Of a stretch of DNA of 64,000 nt, positions 1-7,857 are shown piece after piece. Under the pieces are notes generated by a model that saw nothing but the letters and a program-made list of their open reading frames with translations, was not told where the DNA came from and did not search any database. A program made the translations under genes and the position numbers. How positions within the stretch are numbered: the stretch's first letter is position 1; each line of letters opens with the position of its first letter. The stretch is taken from assembly GCA_016794145.1 (NCBI GenBank), contig JAEUKP010000014.1:62001-126000 (forward strand), given 5' to 3'. This DNA comes from Alphaproteobacteria bacterium (GTDB lineage Bacteria; Pseudomonadota; Alphaproteobacteria; Micavibrionales; Micavibrionaceae).

Positions 1-748
1 ACAAAACCCCGACACCCGTAGGGCCATACAGTTTATGCCCCGTGAACACATAAAAATCAGCATCCAGATCCACCATGTTGACAGCTCTGTGCACAACCGC
101 CTGCGATCCATCCACCAATAAACGGATATCTGGATTAAAAACAGACAGTATCGTTTTGATTCGATTGATATTGTTCACCGTCCCCAAAACATTGGATACC
201 TGTGTACAACTGACCAGTTTTGTCCGTGGGGATAACAAGGATAACAGGGACTCATACACCAATTCCCCCTGATCCGTGACCGGAATATATTTGATGACAA
301 TTCCGATCTGGTCTTTCAGAATATGCCACGGCACCAGATTGGCATGATGTTCCATTTCGGTCAGGATAATCTCGTCCCCTGCCGTTAAAAATGCGCGCCC
401 CCAACTTTGCGCAACCAGATTGATCCCCTCGGTGGCATTGCGGGTAAAGACGATCTGATCCGGCGACGGAGCCCCGATAAACCGCGCAATTTTTGCACGA
501 GCGGCTTCATACTCCGCCGTTTTCTGTTGGGAAAACGCATATAAGCCACGATGAATATTGGCATATCCCTCGGCATAGGCCTTGGTCACCGCATCAATCA
601 CCGCACGGGGTTTTTGTGCACTCGCCCCGCTATCCAGAAAGGCAATCCGCTTTCCATGCATCGTGCCTTGCAACGCCGGAAAATCGTTGCGGAGGTTGTT
701 GGCCTGCGGCATATTATTTACGTTTTTGATCATCATATTATCTTCCAT
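1..748 (-). CDS. sufS: Cysteine desulfurase SufS (C-terminal part outside window)
   Basis: PLP-dependent cysteine desulfurase that passes sulfur from cysteine to the SufBCD scaffold for Fe-S cluster assembly in the cytoplasm. The reading frame is open from ATG at 748 to the window edge, so about 249 residues are visible and the C-terminal third, with the catalytic cysteine, is missing. Class-V aminotransferase landmarks are clear: LDSGASAQKP near residue 30, NIHRGLYAFSQQ, TRNATEGINLVAQSWG, TEMEHHANLVPW, DGSQAVVHR, and FTGHKLYGPTGVGVL, whose lysine forms the PLP Schiff base. It is the last visible gene of the suf operon, 132 bases after sufD. A nested palindrome fills that gap and could modulate read-through. 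The identification is secure; sufE or sufT may follow outside the window. Confidence 0.95.
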   Translation of the reverse strand, partial: MEDNMMIKNVNNMPQANNLRNDFPALQGTMHGKRIAFLDSGASAQKPRAVIDAVTKAYAEGYANIHRGLYAFSQQKTAEYEAARAKIARFIGAPSPDQIVFTRNATEGINLVAQSWGRAFLTAGDEIILTEMEHHANLVPWHILKDQIGIVIKYIPVTDQGELVYESLLSLLSPRTKLVSCTQVSNVLGTVNNINRIKTILSVFNPDIRLLVDGSQAVVHRAVNMVDLDADFYVFTGHKLYGPTGVGVL

Positions 749-764
749 CTCACTTCTCTAAATG

Positions 765-850
765 CCCCCTCACCCGACTTCGGCTAAAGGGCAAAAGCCC
801 TAAGCCTGCGTTGCCCTCTCCCCCACGGGGAGAGGGATAGGGTGAGGGGG
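765..850. repeat. Nested palindromic repeat (family A) between sufD and sufS
   Basis: An outer perfect inverted repeat CCCCCTCACCC (765-775) / GGGTGAGGGGG (840-850) encloses a second perfect hairpin CCCTCTCCCC (814-823) / GGGGAGAGGG (827-836) with a 3-base loop, plus a small hairpin AGGGC-AAAA-GCCCT (788-801). The arm CCCTCACCCGRCTTCGGCTAA recurs at 10576-10598, and CCCTCACCC / CCCTCTCCCC words recur near 6187-6232. It lies inside the suf transcript, so it may form an RNA structure or stop 3' decay, as REP-type repeats do; that role is inference. Confidence 0.8.
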
Positions 851-880
851 AAAAGAGGGAGAGAGACATTATCACGTGAC

Positions 881-1843
881 TTACTCCAACCATGTTGCCA
901 CCCTCTTATCGAATGTCGCACGTACAGTTTCATCCGGAATCTTATCCAACACATCGCTCAAAAACGCTTCCAACAACAATCGCCGGGCAGAGTCCGGATC
1001 AATTCCACGGCTCATTAAATAAAACAAAGGCGTTTCATCCAACTGTCCCGTGGTTGTTCCGTGCGAACATTTCACATCATCCGCATAAATTTCCAATTCC
1101 GGTTTCACATCCATTTCCGCCAAAGGCGACAACAACAGATTGTTTGATAATTGATACCCATCTGTTTTTTGCGCGTCTTTGTGCACATGGATTTTCCCTT
1201 GATAGACGCCCCGTGATTGGCCTTTCAAGGCGTTTTTAAAAAATTGCGATGACTGGCAATGCGGCGCGATATGATCGACACAAAGTGTGGTATCGCTGTG
1301 CCGTTTTCCGTCCAACAGGGTTAATCCGGACAGATCGCACGCAGCCCCTTTGCCCATCAATTTGACATGGATATCTGACCGCGCAAAGCCAGCCGCCCCA
1401 TTGACGGCGACCATGTGATACCGCGCATCATGCGATAACACCACCGAAAGATGATCCGTCACCACCGATGCGGGGCCGTCATCACTGATCCGGTAATGGC
1501 GCAATTGCACATTTTCTGCCAGCGTAATAACCAGATTTGTGTTTTTCCAATACGCATCTTCACCGGATTGGTGCTCGATAATCGTTGCCTCTGCCCCGCT
1601 TTCCAGATGGATATGCAGAGGCGCCGAAATCTGGCTGCCCGCATGTGCAACAAGAGATATCTCCAACGGATGATCGACTTTTCTGTTTTTGGGAATCACA
1701 ATGTGGTTATCGTCCTGCAAAAATGCGAATGCACTTGGCATATGCCAAAAACAATCGCGCGGAGTCACCTCCAGCTTTTTCAGAGCCGCATTGATATTGG
1801 AATATTTCCAACTTTCTTTGTCCAGATTAGATAAGGTCGGCAT
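881..1843 (-). CDS. sufD: Fe-S cluster assembly protein SufD (short form)
   Basis: SufD pairs with SufB and the ATPase SufC in the SUF scaffold. The chosen ATG at 1843 gives 320 residues starting MPTLSNLDKESWKYSNI; the WKYSNI stretch matches the conserved W-K-Y-T/S-N segment of the family. The open frame continues 27 codons further upstream, but that part lies inside sufC and does not look like SufD. The product is about 100 residues shorter than E. coli SufD and lacks most of the N-terminal helical region. The beta-helix core and the conserved DVKCSHGTTTGQLDE segment are present, carrying the histidine implicated in cluster assembly. It overlaps the end of sufC by 17 bases, which suggests translational coupling. 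Confidence 0.92.
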   Translation of the reverse strand: MPTLSNLDKESWKYSNINAALKKLEVTPRDCFWHMPSAFAFLQDDNHIVIPKNRKVDHPLEISLVAHAGSQISAPLHIHLESGAEATIIEHQSGEDAYWKNTNLVITLAENVQLRHYRISDDGPASVVTDHLSVVLSHDARYHMVAVNGAAGFARSDIHVKLMGKGAACDLSGLTLLDGKRHSDTTLCVDHIAPHCQSSQFFKNALKGQSRGVYQGKIHVHKDAQKTDGYQLSNNLLLSPLAEMDVKPELEIYADDVKCSHGTTTGQLDETPLFYLMSRGIDPDSARRLLLEAFLSDVLDKIPDETVRATFDKRVATWLE

Positions 1844-2564
1844 AGCCTGTTTTCTCCAATTCTTTGGCCAAATCCGCACCACCTGTTTTGACAATTTTTC
1901 CGCCAGCCAGAACATGCACCACATCCGGCACGATATAATCCAACAAACGTTGGTAATGGGTAATGACCAAAAAGCTGCGATCCGGTGCGCGCAGACGATT
2001 CACACCATCCGCCACCACTTTTAACGCATCAATATCCAATCCGGAATCGGTTTCATCCAGAATGGCCATTTTTGGCTGTAACACCGCCATTTGCAAAATG
2101 TCATTGCGCTTTTTCTCGCCCCCCGAAAATCCGACATTGACGGGGCGTTTCATCATTTCATCCGATACGCCCAATTCCTTTTGTCTGGATTTCAGCAACT
2201 TCAAAAATTCCAAGGGCTCCATCTCTGGCTCGCCGCGCTGTTTGCGCTGCGCATTGATGGCGGTTTTCAAGAAATTGGTCATCTGCACACCGGGAATTTC
2301 GACCGGATACTGGAAAGCCAGAAAAAGCCCTGCGGCGGCCCGTTCGTGCGGTGCCATCGCCAGAATATCCTGCCCGTTGAGGGTCACAGATCCCCCCGTC
2401 ACCGTATATCCCTCGCGCCCCGACAGGACATAGGACAGCGTAGATTTCCCCGCCCCATTCGGCCCCATAATGGCATGTACCTGTCCATCCGGAATCTCCA
2501 GATCGATTCCGTTCAGAATTGTTTTACCACCGATTTCTGCGGTTAGATTCGTTATTTTAAGCAT
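1827..2564 (-). CDS. sufC: SUF system ATPase SufC
   Basis: ABC-type ATPase of the SufBCD complex; ATP binding drives rearrangement of SufB-SufD during Fe-S cluster assembly. At 245 residues it is the usual length. Walker A is GPNGAGKST (about residues 34-42), the signature is FSGGEKKRNDILQMA, the Walker B stretch is MAILDETDSGLDIDAL with the SufC-typical DETDSGLD, and the switch histidine sits in VITHYQRLL. The start ATG lies only 3 bases after the stop of the inserted HEPN-like gene and has a weak ribosome site, so its translation may now be coupled to that foreign gene. The stop overlaps sufD. Confidence 0.97.
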   Translation of the reverse strand: MLKITNLTAEIGGKTILNGIDLEIPDGQVHAIMGPNGAGKSTLSYVLSGREGYTVTGGSVTLNGQDILAMAPHERAAAGLFLAFQYPVEIPGVQMTNFLKTAINAQRKQRGEPEMEPLEFLKLLKSRQKELGVSDEMMKRPVNVGFSGGEKKRNDILQMAVLQPKMAILDETDSGLDIDALKVVADGVNRLRAPDRSFLVITHYQRLLDYIVPDVVHVLAGGKIVKTGGADLAKELEKTGYADLI

Positions 2565-2567
2565 TGC

Positions 2568-3230
2568 TTATCTTTCTAAAAATTCACCAAGTAATTCTCG
2601 TGTAAGAAGAATTGTATCCCTTACAGAACCCTCATCCAATTCTTCCCAATTTGCATGGGCCGCCGTCCCCCTAACGGCTGCACCTACCTTGCAACGAGAC
2701 CATTTAGTCTTCTCAATATAATTCTCTGTTTTTAGAGCGTTAATTAAATTTTCTAATTTTTGTCCGCTTATCTCAATTTCAAATTTCTTGCAAATTTTTC
2801 TTATGGTGTCTTCAAAAACAACGCCTGCAATAACCCCTGCTTGAGCAATTTTCTTGTCATTGTAATATGCTTCAGCATGATCCAAGAAATCATCAAAATT
2901 TTCTGCGGTAACTTTATCTTCAAGCGTTTCTACAAGACCATTCTCAATATCATTTTTTAAATTTATAAGAACCTCGGTGCAAATTTGTATGTGTTCGTAT
3001 GATATGTAATCCTGGATCACAAACAATGCCTCAACAGATCTTAATTGATCCGAATATGGATTAGAAATACGTTTTGCAAATATCATGGATACCAAATTAT
3101 TTGCAGATGCCAAACAAGCTTTGCATTTGGCCTTAACCTCTGGGGATGCATGTTTTCCATTGTACGTTCCATGCAAAGCTGTTGTTTTTTTAATAAGATT
3201 ATCAATCTGCTCAATATAATTTATTCTCAT
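2568..3230 (-). CDS. Putative HEPN-like protein inserted in the suf operon
   Basis: Protein of 220 residues that I do not recognise as a named family. It is mostly helical by eye, with no signal peptide or membrane segment. Near the C-terminus (about residue 188) it carries AAVRGTAAHANWEEL, which fits the R-x4-H motif of HEPN nucleases and related antiphage or toxin proteins; the preceding helix ends with KWSRCK. HEPN membership is inference from this motif and the helical pattern. It is visibly more A+T-rich than the surrounding suf genes, sits between sufB and sufC where SUF operons normally have nothing, and lies next to a palindromic repeat and a GIY-YIG gene, so recent insertion is likely. 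It ends 3 bases before sufC and is presumably co-transcribed. Confidence 0.6.
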   Translation of the reverse strand: MRINYIEQIDNLIKKTTALHGTYNGKHASPEVKAKCKACLASANNLVSMIFAKRISNPYSDQLRSVEALFVIQDYISYEHIQICTEVLINLKNDIENGLVETLEDKVTAENFDDFLDHAEAYYNDKKIAQAGVIAGVVFEDTIRKICKKFEIEISGQKLENLINALKTENYIEKTKWSRCKVGAAVRGTAAHANWEELDEGSVRDTILLTRELLGEFLER

Positions 3231-3271
3231 TATCTAACCATACCCATACTAATATCAAACCACCCTCTTAC

Positions 3272-3377
3272 GTCATTCCCCGAATTTACGCAGTAAATTC
3301 TAGGGGAATCCAGAAATTCTAACGCATAACACACATTCTGGATTGCCTTAGAATTGCTTCGCAATTCAGGCAATGAC
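3272..3377. repeat. Bipartite GTCATT palindromic repeat (family B)
   Basis: The element opens GTCATTCCCC and closes GGCAATGAC. The left half is a hairpin CCCC/GGGG containing an inner GAATTTAC/GTAAATTC stem. The right half is TTGCC/GGCAA containing GAATTGC-TTC-GCAATTC. The inner edges CCAGAA and TTCTGG also pair. It separates the GIY-YIG gene from the HEPN-like gene. Other members with the same GTCAT-stem-loop-stem-ATCC layout are at 6004, 6131, 6387 and 38908. Confidence 0.8.
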
Positions 3378-3386
3378 AATTGGGAA

Positions 3387-3680
3387 TTATTTAGAAATTG
3401 CGTCATATAAATCATTCCAATTTTTATTTTCTTTTTCTATCAACTTTATTTTGGCGTCACGTGTATATTTCTTGAGCCTTTTCTCCCTCCGGATCGCACT
3501 TTCGGCATGTTCATGTGCCTCAAACCACACGAATAATTTCACATTATGCTCTGCCGTAAATCCGCCAAAAAATTCATTCTTGTGCTGCCATACCCGTTTT
3601 ACCAGATCCGACGTCATGCCTGTGTAAATCGTTCCGTTTCTTTGGCTGGCCATCATGTAAACAAAAAAAGATTTTTCCAT
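3387..3680 (-). CDS. GIY-YIG family nuclease domain protein
   Basis: Single-domain GIY-YIG protein of 97 residues (YhbQ/UPF0213-like size). The first motif reads FVYMMASQRNGTIYTGMTSDLVKR split across the start, with the Y-x9-11-YTG pattern; the conserved arginine is in LVKRVWQHK, and the downstream glutamate and arginine-rich helix is AESAIRREKRLKKYTR. Such proteins are predicted Mg2+-dependent endonucleases, but the cellular role of this subgroup is not settled. ATG 3680 has a good GGAG seven bases upstream. The gene starts 20 bases after sufB and ends 9 bases from a family B palindrome, so it is part of the foreign insert in the suf operon. Alphaproteobacterial genomes often carry several such genes next to palindromic repeats. 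Confidence 0.9.
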   Translation of the reverse strand: MEKSFFVYMMASQRNGTIYTGMTSDLVKRVWQHKNEFFGGFTAEHNVKLFVWFEAHEHAESAIRREKRLKKYTRDAKIKLIEKENKNWNDLYDAISK

Positions 3681-3700
3681 GATATAACTCCATGCCCCCG

Positions 3701-5143
3701 TTACCCCACACTGCCTTCCAGACTAATGGACACCAGTTTCTGGGCTTCGACCGCGAATTCCATCGGAAGGTTTTGCATGACATCCCGACAGAACCCGTTG
3801 ACGATCAACGCCACGGCCTCTTCTTCGTTTAACCCGCGTTGTTGGCAATAAAACAGTTGATCATCGGAAATTTTGCTGGTCGTGGCTTCGTGTTCCAATT
3901 TGGCCAGCGGATTTTTGCTTTCGATATACGGCACCGTATGGGCGCCGCACTGATCGCCAATCAACAATGAGTCACATTGCGTATAATTCCGTGCGCCATC
4001 CGCCCCCGCCAGAATCTTGACCAACCCGCGATAGGTCGAATCCGAATGCCCCGCCGAAATCGTTTTGGCAATGATGCGCGATTTGGTCCGCGCCCCCATA
4101 TGAATCATCTTGGTGCCGGTATCGGCCTGTTGATAATTGTTGGTAATCGCCACCGAATAAAATTCTCCTTGGCTGTCATCGCCCTTTAACACACAGGACG
4201 GATATTTCCACGTAATCGCCGATCCGGTTTCTACCTGCGTCCACGAGATTTTGGATCGATGCCCCGCGCATAATCCGCGCTTGGTCACAAAGTTATAAAT
4301 CCCGCCTTTGCCGTTTTCATCCCCCGGGTACCAGTTTTGCACCGTCGAATATTTGATTTCGGCATCATCCAACGCCACCAATTCCACCACCGCCGCATGC
4401 AATTGGTTTTCATCCCGCATAGGGGCGGTACACCCTTCCAGATATGACACATACGCGCCCTTATCGGCAATGATCAAGGTGCGTTCGAACTGGCCTGTTT
4501 TCATTTCGTTGATGCGGAAATAGGTGGATAATTCCATGGGGCAGCGCACGCCTTCGGGGATATAGACAAAAGACCCATCGGTAAAAACCGCCGCATTCAA
4601 ACACGCATGTTTGTTGTCATGAAACGGGACAACACTGCCCAGATATTTTTGCACCAGATCCGGATGGGTTTGCACCGCTTCGGAAATCGAACAAAAAATA
4701 ATGCCCATTTTGGCCAGATCATCTTTGAAACTGGTGGCAACCGAGACGCTGTCAAACACAACATCCACAGCAACCCCCGCCAAGGCCGCACGTTCGCGCA
4801 TGGGCACACCCAGCTTTTCAAAAGTTTCCAGCAAAGCCGGATCAACCTCGTCCATTGAATTCAGTTTTGGTTTGGGAGCAGCGTAATAATACGTATCCTG
4901 ATAATCAATCGGCGGGTGATGGATTTTGGCCCAATCCGGTTCCGGCATGGTTTGCCAATGAGCAAAGGCCTTTAACCGCGATTGCAACAACCAATCGGGC
5001 TCCTGCTTTTTCCGCGAAATAAAGCGGATAATATCCTCGTTCAACCCTTTCGGAGCTTTGTCGGATTCGATATCGGTAACAAATCCGGCTTCGTATTTTC
5101 CCAAGTCGGCCACGTGCTGTGCAAGATCTTTTTCGGTGCTCAT
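3701..5143 (-). CDS. sufB: Fe-S cluster assembly scaffold SufB
   Basis: Core scaffold of the SUF system, on which the nascent Fe-S cluster forms with SufD and SufC. It is 480 residues, the normal length. Family features include [23 protein letters not shown], the [21 protein letters not shown] region, [59 protein letters not shown], and near the C-terminus [18 protein letters not shown] with conserved cysteines. ATG 5143 is preferred over GTG 5149 because GGGGGAGG lies five bases before it. It begins 2 bases after the sufR stop. Downstream, the expected sufC is displaced about 1.1 kb by two foreign genes and a palindrome. Confidence 0.97.
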   Translation of the reverse strand: MSTEKDLAQHVADLGKYEAGFVTDIESDKAPKGLNEDIIRFISRKKQEPDWLLQSRLKAFAHWQTMPEPDWAKIHHPPIDYQDTYYYAAPKPKLNSMDEVDPALLETFEKLGVPMRERAALAGVAVDVVFDSVSVATSFKDDLAKMGIIFCSISEAVQTHPDLVQKYLGSVVPFHDNKHACLNAAVFTDGSFVYIPEGVRCPMELSTYFRINEMKTGQFERTLIIADKGAYVSYLEGCTAPMRDENQLHAAVVELVALDDAEIKYSTVQNWYPGDENGKGGIYNFVTKRGLCAGHRSKISWTQVETGSAITWKYPSCVLKGDDSQGEFYSVAITNNYQQADTGTKMIHMGARTKSRIIAKTISAGHSDSTYRGLVKILAGADGARNYTQCDSLLIGDQCGAHTVPYIESKNPLAKLEHEATTSKISDDQLFYCQQRGLNEEEAVALIVNGFCRDVMQNLPMEFAVEAQKLVSISLEGSVG

Positions 5144-5145
5144 GT

Positions 5146-5574
5146 TCACCTCCCCCGTCCAATTCTGACTGGAATCAACAAATCTGCCAAAGCCACACTA
5201 TCCAAGGCTTGCTGGACCACAGCATTGACTTTCTGCCACCCCGATTTCAACGGGCACAAGCGGTCAATCATGCAATCCGAGTGATCATGATCGCCGACAC
5301 AGGCGGTCAGGGCAATCGGCCCTTCCAACGCGACAATCAATTCCGTCACTGTAATATCGGTGGGACAGCGTTGCATCACGTACCCGCCATTGGCTCCGCG
5401 CACCGAGTCCACAATTTTTTGTTTGGACAGTAACTTCAGGACTTTGGACACGGTCGGCTCAGGGATCCCCGTTTCCTCGGATAAAACAGAGGTCGTCAAA
5501 ACCTCTCCACGCCCCGCGGCAAGACGGGACAGCACAACAATCGCATAATCACTTAATTTCGACAGTTTAATCAT
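5146..5574 (-). CDS. sufR: Rrf2-family SUF operon regulator (SufR/IscR-like)
   Basis: Winged-helix Rrf2 transcription factor of 142 residues, closest in layout to the SUF system regulator of Xanthomonas and alphaproteobacteria. The N-terminus [19 protein letters not shown] is the typical start; a longer in-frame extension to 5658 lacks family similarity and runs through the promoter. The recognition helix region is [18 protein letters not shown], followed by the wing [13 protein letters not shown]. Three cysteines, in [18 protein letters not shown], probably bind an Fe-S cluster. It heads the suf operon and is preceded by a promoter whose start region is covered by a perfect 9-bp inverted repeat. 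Autoregulation by cluster status is therefore likely (inference from the family and the site). Confidence 0.93.
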   Translation of the reverse strand: MIKLSKLSDYAIVVLSRLAAGRGEVLTTSVLSEETGIPEPTVSKVLKLLSKQKIVDSVRGANGGYVMQRCPTDITVTELIVALEGPIALTACVGDHDHSDCMIDRLCPLKSGWQKVNAVVQQALDSVALADLLIPVRIGRGR

Positions 5575-5581
5575 AAAACCT

Positions 5582-5634
5582 AATCCGTACGTATTTAGTA
5601 CGGATTGTATAGGCCAGGCCATGTATGATTTCAA
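5582..5634 (-). promoter_or_regulatory. suf operon promoter and Rrf2-type operator
   Basis: Read on the minus strand: -35 TTGAAA (5634-5629), a 17-bp spacer, -10 TATACA (5611-5606), then immediately the perfect inverted repeat AATCCGTAC-N7-GTACGGATT (5606-5582). The operator covers the expected transcription start, which fits repression, and its last half-site overlaps a weak ribosome site before ATG 5574. The 25-bp length and spacing resemble known IscR/SufR sites. Binding itself is inferred. Confidence 0.8.
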
Positions 5635-5998
5635 GAAGTTTATGCTCCTGCCATTCAAGAATATGGCTCCCCAGCTAGCTGGCAGGGGAAACGCAATGCA
5701 GAAACAGAGGATTTACAATCACGCTGCCATTTTGGCCATTTTAAGGCGGGTGGGATTCAATTTTTTTCGGGATTTTTGTTGGGATTTTTGCCGGAGAATC
5801 TCGTCAAATCGCCGCTGCGGCTCCGAGGATAAGGTTTTTTTGTGGGGGATGGTGGAGAGTTGATCTGGGTATTAATGTTGTCTGTCTCCTTTCAGCCGCC
5901 TGTTTGCCCCCTATATGGTTGGCTGGCCGGTTACGTTATTCCGGATCCATAATAAGGAATATTATCCTATTTGTCAGGAAAACCGGGGGGCTACTCCC
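5635..5998. other. Gene-free stretch upstream of the suf promoter
   Basis: No convincing coding frame on either strand. A short hairpin GCTCCCCAGCTAGCTGGCAGGGGA-like structure lies near 5668-5690. A minus-strand frame at about 5734-5880 is open but has no usable start codon. The rest looks like decayed sequence leading into the repeat cluster. Confidence 0.5.
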
Positions 5999-6003
5999 CG
6001 CAC

Positions 6004-6036
6004 GTCATCCCCCGATTTATTCGGGGGATCCATTCT
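6004..6036. repeat. Family B hairpin, half element
   Basis: GTCAT-CCCCCGA-TTTAT-TCGGGGG-ATCC: a perfect 7-bp stem with a 5-base loop and the family's GTCAT and ATCC edges. It is joined directly to a family C word at 6041, the same junction that appears in decayed, opposite orientation at 39763-39807. Confidence 0.7.
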
Positions 6037-6040
6037 TTTT

Positions 6041-6118
6041 CAACCACGAAGCATCTGTGTTCATCTGTGGTTTCTAAGATTTTTTTAACTACAGAGAACA
6101 CAGAGGACACAGAGTTTT
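6041..6118 (+). repeat. Family C repeat (CACAGAG words), forward copy
   Basis: It starts AACCACGAAG, runs through ATCTGTGTTCATCTGTGGTTT and ends with tandem CACAGAG-type words. Positions 6088-6114 are an exact 27-base reverse complement of 6556-6582, and the flanks of both copies also align (about 70 bases overall). It resembles the ends of the GxxExxY unit at 30639-31106. Confidence 0.75.
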
Positions 6119-6130
6119 TTTCTCTCGATC

Positions 6131-6234
6131 GTCATTACCCGCGCCAAGGGATAAAAGCGGGTAATCCAGTCTTTTTCTGGATCCCCCCCTCACCCCACCC
6201 TCTCCCCACCCTCTCCCCACGGGGGAGAGGGAAA
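6131..6234. repeat. Family B hairpin joined to family A-like words
   Basis: GTCATT-ACCCGC-GCCAAGGGATAAAA-GCGGGT-AATCC, followed by CCAG/CTGG and then CCCTCACCC, two CCCTCTCCCC words and GGGGGAGAGGG. The 14-base loop GCCAAGGGATAAAA is identical to that at 38908-38983, although the stems differ and remain paired. Confidence 0.75.
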
Positions 6235-6254
6235 CGCAAAGGGCCCAAAGGACA

Positions 6255-6375
6255 CCACGGACGCTCACGGACGCTAAGTTTTTTTGTATTTCACACGCTC
6301 TCTGTTCTCTGTGGTGAAAAAACTTTTTTGCGTTTCAAGGAAAAGGGCTTCACGCAGAGACCGCAGAGGGTTTTT
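6255..6375. repeat. Degenerate family C words
   Basis: Dispersed words include CACCACGGACGCTCACGGACGCTAAG (split 6255-6280), CTCTCTGTTCTCTGTGGTG (6299-6317) and TTCACGCAGAGACCGCAGAGG (6351-6371). The last closely matches the left end of the GxxExxY unit (CCTCACGCAGAGAACGC at 30639). No gene is visible here. Confidence 0.55.
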
Positions 6376-6386
6376 ACTTCCCGCAC

Positions 6387-6537
6387 GTCATCCCCTGACT
6401 GCGCAGCAGTTTAAGGGGATCCGGAATCTTGTTCCTATTCTTTAGATGATGTGTGCGGCTTTGCCGCAACCATTCACTGGATCCCCCGCACGCGTTCCGT
6501 TTTGCTGTCGCAAAATCTCCACTTGGCGGAGGATGAC
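6387..6537. repeat. Family B bipartite element
   Basis: It opens GTCATCCCCT-loop-AAGGGGATCC with an inner ACTGC-GCA-GCAGT hairpin and closes CTGGATCCCCC...GGAGGATGAC. The two halves face each other as in the 3272 element, with about 60 unrelated bases between them. Confidence 0.65.
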
Positions 6538-6553
6538 GATGAAGAGATAAAAC

Positions 6554-6622
6554 AGCTCTGTGTCCTCTGTGTTCTCTGTAGTAAGAAAACTTTAAAACCA
6601 CAGATACACATAGATACACACC
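6554..6622 (-). repeat. Family C repeat, reverse copy
   Basis: 6556-6582 is an exact 27-base inverted copy of 6088-6114. The following AAACCACAGATACACATAGAT aligns with the flank of the forward copy. The pair delimits about 580 bp of repeats with no gene, like an emptied mobile unit. Confidence 0.7.
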
Positions 6623-6656
6623 TATCGTGTGGGCACAAAACCCTTCGTGTTTTTCC

Positions 6657-6704
6657 CCTCTTCCCCCCAAAAGAAGATGGAGCGAGGGGTATAAGGGGAA
6701 GAGG
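6657..6704. repeat. CCTCTTCCCC/GGGGAAGAGG inverted repeat after prfA
   Basis: A 10-bp perfect stem (6657-6666 and 6695-6704) lies 32 bases past the prfA stop. There is no T-run on the minus strand, so a classical terminator is not supported. The sequence resembles the family A words. Confidence 0.4.
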
Positions 6705-6735
6705 AATAAACTATCTTGCGGCCCTCGATGTGGAA

Positions 6736-7800
6736 TTACATATCTAGCGATGCCAATTTGGCGGCTTGCTCTTCAGTGACCAAGGCATCCACGATTTCAT
6801 CCAAGGCTGATCCATTCATCACATCCCCGATTTTATACAAAGTCAGGTTAATCCGGTGATCGGTCACGCGACCTTGCGGGAAGTTATAGGTCCGGATCCG
6901 TTCGGAACGATCGCCACTTCCCACCTGGGACTTCCGGTCAGCAGCGCGTTCCTCATCCAGTTTTTGCCGTTGCAAATCATACAAACGGGATTTCAGGATT
7001 TTCATAGCTTTGGCGCGGTTTTTAATCTGGGATCGTTCATCCTGCATCGCCACCACCACCCCTGTCGGAATATGGGTAATCCGCACGGCGGAGTCGGTCG
7101 TGTTCACCGATTGCCCCCCTGCCCCACGTGACCGATACACATCAATCCGCAAATCCTGCTCGTTGATGGTCATATCGACATCTTCGGCCTCGGGCAAAAC
7201 GGCCACAGTTGCCGCAGAGGTATGAACCCGTCCGCTGGCCTCGGTCGTCGGGACACGCTGAACACGATGCACGCCGGATTCATATTTCAGACGCGAAAAC
7301 ACGTCGTTGCCCGAAATTTCAACGATGACCTCTTTCAAGCCGCCAATATCGTTTTCGGCCATTTCGGCAATCTCGAACCGCCACCCGCGCACACCGGCAT
7401 ACCCTTTGTACATCGCAAACAAGTCGGCCGCAAATAACGCCGCTTCATCGCCACCTGTTCCCGCACGAATCTCGAGAATCGCGTTTTTCGCGTCATCTGT
7501 GTCTTTGGGGATCAGGGTTAATTTGATCTGGTGTTCCAGATCGGGAATCGCGCCATTCAGGGCATACAGTTCTTCCTTGGCAATCTCGCCCATTTCAGGA
7601 TCATCGAGCATAGCTTCCAGATCGGCCTTGTCCGCCAAGGCTTTTTTATAGGTGCGGATAGTGTCGACCACAGGCCCCAGATCGGCGTATTCCTTGGTCA
7701 TTTTGACAAATTTATCGCCTGTGACAGTTCCTTCTGCCATCAGTGCCGCTAATTCTTCGTAACGCGCCTCGATCGGCGCCAATTTTCTTAAAATATCCAT
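6736..7800 (-). CDS. prfA: Peptide chain release factor 1
   Basis: RF1 recognises UAA and UAG and triggers peptidyl-tRNA hydrolysis on the ribosome. It is 354 residues, the normal size. The codon-recognition loop PxT appears as [14 protein letters not shown], the RF1 type (PAT/PTT region) rather than the SPF of RF2, and the catalytic GGQ is in [21 protein letters not shown]. The N-terminal coiled-coil domain precedes these. The start ATG 7800 gives [17 protein letters not shown], typical for the family, though no strong ribosome site is visible. It follows ispG by 57 bases. The usual downstream prmC methylase gene is absent, replaced by the repeat-rich region. Confidence 0.97.
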   Translation of the reverse strand: MDILRKLAPIEARYEELAALMAEGTVTGDKFVKMTKEYADLGPVVDTIRTYKKALADKADLEAMLDDPEMGEIAKEELYALNGAIPDLEHQIKLTLIPKDTDDAKNAILEIRAGTGGDEAALFAADLFAMYKGYAGVRGWRFEIAEMAENDIGGLKEVIVEISGNDVFSRLKYESGVHRVQRVPTTEASGRVHTSAATVAVLPEAEDVDMTINEQDLRIDVYRSRGAGGQSVNTTDSAVRITHIPTGVVVAMQDERSQIKNRAKAMKILKSRLYDLQRQKLDEERAADRKSQVGSGDRSERIRTYNFPQGRVTDHRINLTLYKIGDVMNGSALDEIVDALVTEEQAAKLASLDM

Positions 7801-7857
7801 GGTGGCAGGGTTATAGCGTTAAAAGGGGGTGTTTGGCAAATACGGAATCTATCCGTC

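Noticed and set aside
3230-3415. Minus-strand frame of 61 codons across the palindrome in the suf operon
   Set aside because: Lies on a family B repeat and overlaps the GIY-YIG gene end; the translation reflects the repeat.
5734-5880. Minus-strand open frame rich in K, Q and R
   Set aside because: No ATG, GTG or TTG start behind the AAAGGAG near 5891-5885; only an ATT in a different frame. Composition suggests chance.
6091-6114. Tandem CACAGAG words as a possible CRISPR-like array
   Set aside because: Words are 7 to 9 bases with no unique spacers and no cas genes.
5971-6414. Plus-strand frame of about 147 codons across the repeat cluster
   Set aside because: It is a direct translation of family A, B and C repeats, with no ribosome site and no protein-like features.
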